This document shows positions 61,328 to 64,000 of a DNA stretch of 64,000 bases, in pieces. Each line of letters starts with the position of its first letter. Position 1 is the first letter of the stretch. The DNA comes from Candidatus Nanohaloarchaea archaeon (GTDB lineage Archaea > Nanohalarchaeota > Nanosalinia > Nanosalinales > Nanosalinaceae), in contig JACOQA010000002.1 of NCBI GenBank assembly GCA_014297435.1, positions 1-64,000 of the forward strand, written 5' to 3'. Position numbers and translations under genes: made by a program. Below the pieces are notes generated by a model. It saw only the letters and a program-made list of their open reading frames with translations, had not been told where the DNA came from and searched no databases.

Positions 61328-61337
61328 AACGAAAAAC

Positions 61338-63857
61338 ATGAAGCTAAACATAACGAAGAAGAACGTCTCGAAAGCTCTATACGGCGCAGGAACCGTTGCA
61401 GCCGCATCACTCCTGATAGCCGGAGCATCAGCACAGACAAACAACACGACCCAGACCAATCAAAACTCTGACAATACCACACAACAAAACCCAGAAAATA
61501 CTTCTACCAGCCTAGGGGATTTTCCTCAACCATACACCTCGGACAACCAACTCAACTCAATAATTGTTTACGGCGAGTCAGCCTCCGAAACCGATGTTAA
61601 CTCTGCGAGAAACCTTGCGGAAACACTTTACTCCGAAACCGGTCAGGAACCAAACGATACAGAAACCTCGAACACGACAAGCATGCAAGTACCTCTCACA
61701 ACAGAGAATGAAAGGCTTTACCTCGGATCGGGCATAGACGCTGCCAGAAACATTCTGACAGAAGACGACCTAGAACCGCTTAGAACAACCGAGTTTAACG
61801 GTGAGGAGGAGACAGAGGTCGAACAGTTCCTTAGAGTCGGAAACCAGAACATTTCTTTCGGAAGACCTGACGATGACTCCGAACCTTTCTTCTACATACA
61901 GAACCCGGTTCCAAGCCAGGAAAACCATCTCTACGAGTTAGAAGCTAACATGGATAGCCCTGTAGACTTTACATCCGAGGAAGCTTCGGGAGAGGACCTA
62001 AGTCTATTCGGCAGAACCTTCAGTGTTTCAAGCGAAACAAACGAGGACGAACTTGTTTTATTGACCGGTCAAAGAGATCTTGAGCTTAGAACCAACCAGT
62101 CCCGTACAGTAACGGTTGATGGAACCGACCACACCTTTTCCGTTGTAAGCGTTAACGATGGACAGGTCGCTATGAGGGTTGACGGAGAGCTGGAACAGTA
62201 TGAGGAAGACGAAAGCTTCGGTCTTAATGATGCGTCGATGAGAGTCGAAGAACTGATCGACTTAGAAGGAAGTAACGGCATCATACGTCTATCAGCCGGT
62301 TCAACCCAGTTAACATTTAGTAACGGTCAGATAAGCTCAGGCGGTGAAGAAATATCCGGCTTAAGTTATTCAGCGGCAGGCGGCTTCAACGAACTCGAAT
62401 CACTAAGTATCTTCATCGGAGCTACTGACGACGACAGCACCTGGATCAGGGAAGGCGAATCCTACACGTCCAACCTTTTCAGCCCTTCACTTAGCTTCGA
62501 AGGGTTTTCGAGAACCGGAACAAGCTCTGTAGAAGTAAATTCCGGTGAAACCACACAGGTCAGCTTCAACACCTCGGAAGAAAGCGCCTCAATCGGTTTT
62601 TCAACAGCAGTAGGAAACTCGACAGTTCTAGGACCTGAGGAGAACCAGACGATCGCAACTTACCAGAACCAGTCGCTTAACGAGGACGACTACATCCCTA
62701 CGGATGCCTCAGGCATCTCAAGGCTTTGGAGGATAGAAGGTGTTGATGCCGACGAAAACGTTTCAGAAGGACAGGCTTCCCTGGAACTTCAGGACGAACT
62801 ATCCGGCGCCTCTGCAAACGTCGAACTTGAGCCTTCAGAAGGCATTTACAAAGCTGAGAAAGTGGTTGACGGCAGAAGCTTCAGGTTTTACGTTACACCT
62901 GATGAAGAGGTGAGTGCGGTCTGGGATCCCGATACAACACCGCTGTTTCCCGCACTCCAGTCAGGACAGTCCGCCGTAGCCATGATTGATGACGTGATGC
63001 TTGATTTCGAAGGCGAGAGAACTTTCAGGCTTCCCGCCACGTCTGGAGAACCCACAGTAACAATCTCATCCTCAAGCGATTCGGTTGAAGCTGTTTCAAG
63101 CTCTCCAGGTGTAGAAACGAGAACGGAAAACGACACAGTTATTGCAACAGTGGAAGGCGGTCAGGAGTACGGTTTCAGGATACAGGACGGTCAGGTAATG
63201 GCAGGCGCCTACTCCGACAACAACATTATCGACAACCCTTCTCTTTTGATCGTTGAGCCTTCGAACAGCGATAACCAGCAGGAATCATACGTTGTGGAGA
63301 CAGGAGTAGATGACGAGGAAGCAGTTGTCAACGAAGCATACTACTCTGGTTTTATTCAGACAGCTGAGACGGATGACGAGGAGACTGTGGGTTACGACCG
63401 TTTCGGCGCCCGCTCCTTGTACGATGAGGATGATGGAGGTTTCGAGCTTTCGATACCTGAAACACAGGCTTACGCCGAACTAGGCTTCACCACATCCACC
63501 AACCAAACACAGGTCGATGAACAAGATTCGACTCCTGATATCGTTTACAACGCTTCAAACCCTCAGGTTTCAGAGTTGAGCCAGGACTCGAATGTAATCC
63601 TTGTGGGCGGTCCTGCAGTAAACTCTTTGACCCAAGAACTGGCTTCACAGGGCGTAACCCTTCCAGCAAACCAGTACAGTTCAAGCGGATGGCTTCTCCA
63701 GTCAACAGAAGGCTTTGGAGGAAACGCTTTGATTGTTGCGGGAACTACCGCAGAGGACACTGCCTCAGCAGCGGATTTCCTCTCGAACTACAGGGAGAAC
63801 TCTGAAATGCTTCAAAACAGATCTCTGCTCAGAAGTACCGAGGTCGAGACCAACTAA
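61338..63857 (+). CDS. S-layer paralogue, diverged third copy
   Basis: 839 residues from the ATG at 61338; a TTG at 61317 is in frame but inside the hairpin. A signal peptide (GAGTVAAASLLIAGASAQTN) is followed by an Asn/Thr/Gln-rich stretch with many N-x-T/S glycosylation sites. LGDFPQPYTSDNQLNSIIVY and YGESASETDVNSARNLAETL form the N-domain, VILVGGPAVNSLTQELASQG and ALIVAGTTAEDTASAADFLS the C-domain. It is much more diverged from the other two than they are from each other. The glycosylation-rich start is unusual here and suggests a specialised surface form. Confidence 0.82.
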   Translation: MKLNITKKNVSKALYGAGTVAAASLLIAGASAQTNNTTQTNQNSDNTTQQNPENTSTSLGDFPQPYTSDNQLNSIIVYGESASETDVNSARNLAETLYSETGQEPNDTETSNTTSMQVPLTTENERLYLGSGIDAARNILTEDDLEPLRTTEFNGEEETEVEQFLRVGNQNISFGRPDDDSEPFFYIQNPVPSQENHLYELEANMDSPVDFTSEEASGEDLSLFGRTFSVSSETNEDELVLLTGQRDLELRTNQSRTVTVDGTDHTFSVVSVNDGQVAMRVDGELEQYEEDESFGLNDASMRVEELIDLEGSNGIIRLSAGSTQLTFSNGQISSGGEEISGLSYSAAGGFNELESLSIFIGATDDDSTWIREGESYTSNLFSPSLSFEGFSRTGTSSVEVNSGETTQVSFNTSEESASIGFSTAVGNSTVLGPEENQTIATYQNQSLNEDDYIPTDASGISRLWRIEGVDADENVSEGQASLELQDELSGASANVELEPSEGIYKAEKVVDGRSFRFYVTPDEEVSAVWDPDTTPLFPALQSGQSAVAMIDDVMLDFEGERTFRLPATSGEPTVTISSSSDSVEAVSSSPGVETRTENDTVIATVEGGQEYGFRIQDGQVMAGAYSDNNIIDNPSLLIVEPSNSDNQQESYVVETGVDDEEAVVNEAYYSGFIQTAETDDEETVGYDRFGARSLYDEDDGGFELSIPETQAYAELGFTTSTNQTQVDEQDSTPDIVYNASNPQVSELSQDSNVILVGGPAVNSLTQELASQGVTLPANQYSSSGWLLQSTEGFGGNALIVAGTTAEDTASAADFLSNYRENSEMLQNRSLLRSTEVETN

Positions 63858-63885
63858 ACTTTTTCCTTTTTCTTCTTTTGATTAA
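63858..63885 (+). terminator. T-rich terminator after the third S-layer gene
   Basis: ACTTTTTCCTTTTTCTTCTTTTG follows the stop codon directly. It is a T-run terminator without hairpin, as after the first S-layer gene. Confidence 0.5.
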
Positions 63886-63916
63886 TTTAACTTTTTGCTG
63901 GCAAATAATTAGTTGA

Positions 63917-64000
63917 ATGAGCCAGGTCGATCTCTCCACAGAGGAACTCACCCGATACAAAACGATAGATTTTGTCCAAAGCGTGGAAGATTACAGGTTT
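63917..64000 (+). CDS. Start of an unknown gene (3' end outside window)
   Basis: Only 28 codons are visible, beginning SQVDLSTEELTRYKTIDFVQ. ATTAATTTAAC at about 63881-63891 lies about 30 bases upstream, typical of the leaderless genes of this window, which supports the start. No function can be told. Confidence 0.45.
   Translation, partial: MSQVDLSTEELTRYKTIDFVQSVEDYRF

Noticed and set aside
1-64000. CRISPR array, insertion sequences, tRNA or rRNA genes, replication origin
   Set aside because: No regularly spaced repeats, transposase genes, cloverleaf or rRNA motifs, or Cdc6/Orc gene with origin repeats were seen by eye.

Overview
The window reads as a chromosomal segment of a halophilic archaeon, most likely a DPANN member of the Nanohaloarchaeota type. 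The signs are archaeal-type information genes (LeuRS, AlaRS, Spt5, SecE, L11, L1, L10 and an archaeal P1-type L12), strongly acidic proteins throughout, archaeal sugar enzymes (ADP-dependent sugar kinase, DhnA-type class I aldolase, phosphorylating type II GAPDH, short TIM), S-layer proteins of the methanococcal type, and many genes that start about 26-30 bases after a TATA element with no Shine-Dalgarno site, as in leaderless transcripts. The lineage is an inference; no rRNA or tRNA gene was found.

Region by region. 1-5457: the end of a photolyase-related protein, an unknown gene, and a cluster of a HerA-like ATPase, several winged-helix proteins and a HEPN/Abi-C-like protein that looks like an uncharacterised regulatory or defence island. 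5545-12452: nitroreductase, endonuclease III, aldolase, zinc-ribbon membrane proteins (one with an apparent 2-base frameshift), PAP2 phosphatase, a redoxin, a live/dead pair of HEFGH-type metalloproteases, and NadM. 12468-29509: a dense sugar-metabolism block with NnrD, GAPDH, three GT4-type glycosyltransferase genes (one only half length), GH57 amylase, GH15 glucoamylase, PGI, a eukaryote-like GT3 glycogen synthase, glycogen debranching enzyme, TIM, ADP-dependent kinase, phosphohexomutase and a HIT protein. Together they can build and break an alpha-glucan store and feed it through upper glycolysis.

29553-46527: two MinD-like ATPases flanking a small membrane protein, LeuRS, FKBP, FtsZ, then a SecE-Spt5-L11-L1-L10 operon. 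L12 lies about 3.9 kb further on, separated from L10 by a large cysteine-rich exported protein, a small membrane partner and an opposing HTH gene. 46601-51986: AlaRS and small membrane or unknown proteins, including a thioredoxin-fold protein without a CXXC pair.

51987-63857: a surface-protein locus. A 546-base gap holds a terminator, operator-like repeats, a strong TATA box and a roughly 220-nt leader rich in hairpins, followed by the main S-layer gene. Two toxin-antitoxin-like pairs sit between it and two further S-layer paralogues, one of which carries about eight acidic 60-residue repeats. The window closes inside another gene.

The observations most worth following up are the structured S-layer leader, the secE leader in which a segment is complementary to the Shine-Dalgarno site, the HerA/HEPN/winged-helix cluster, and the repeat-expanded S-layer paralogue with neighbouring toxin-antitoxin genes.
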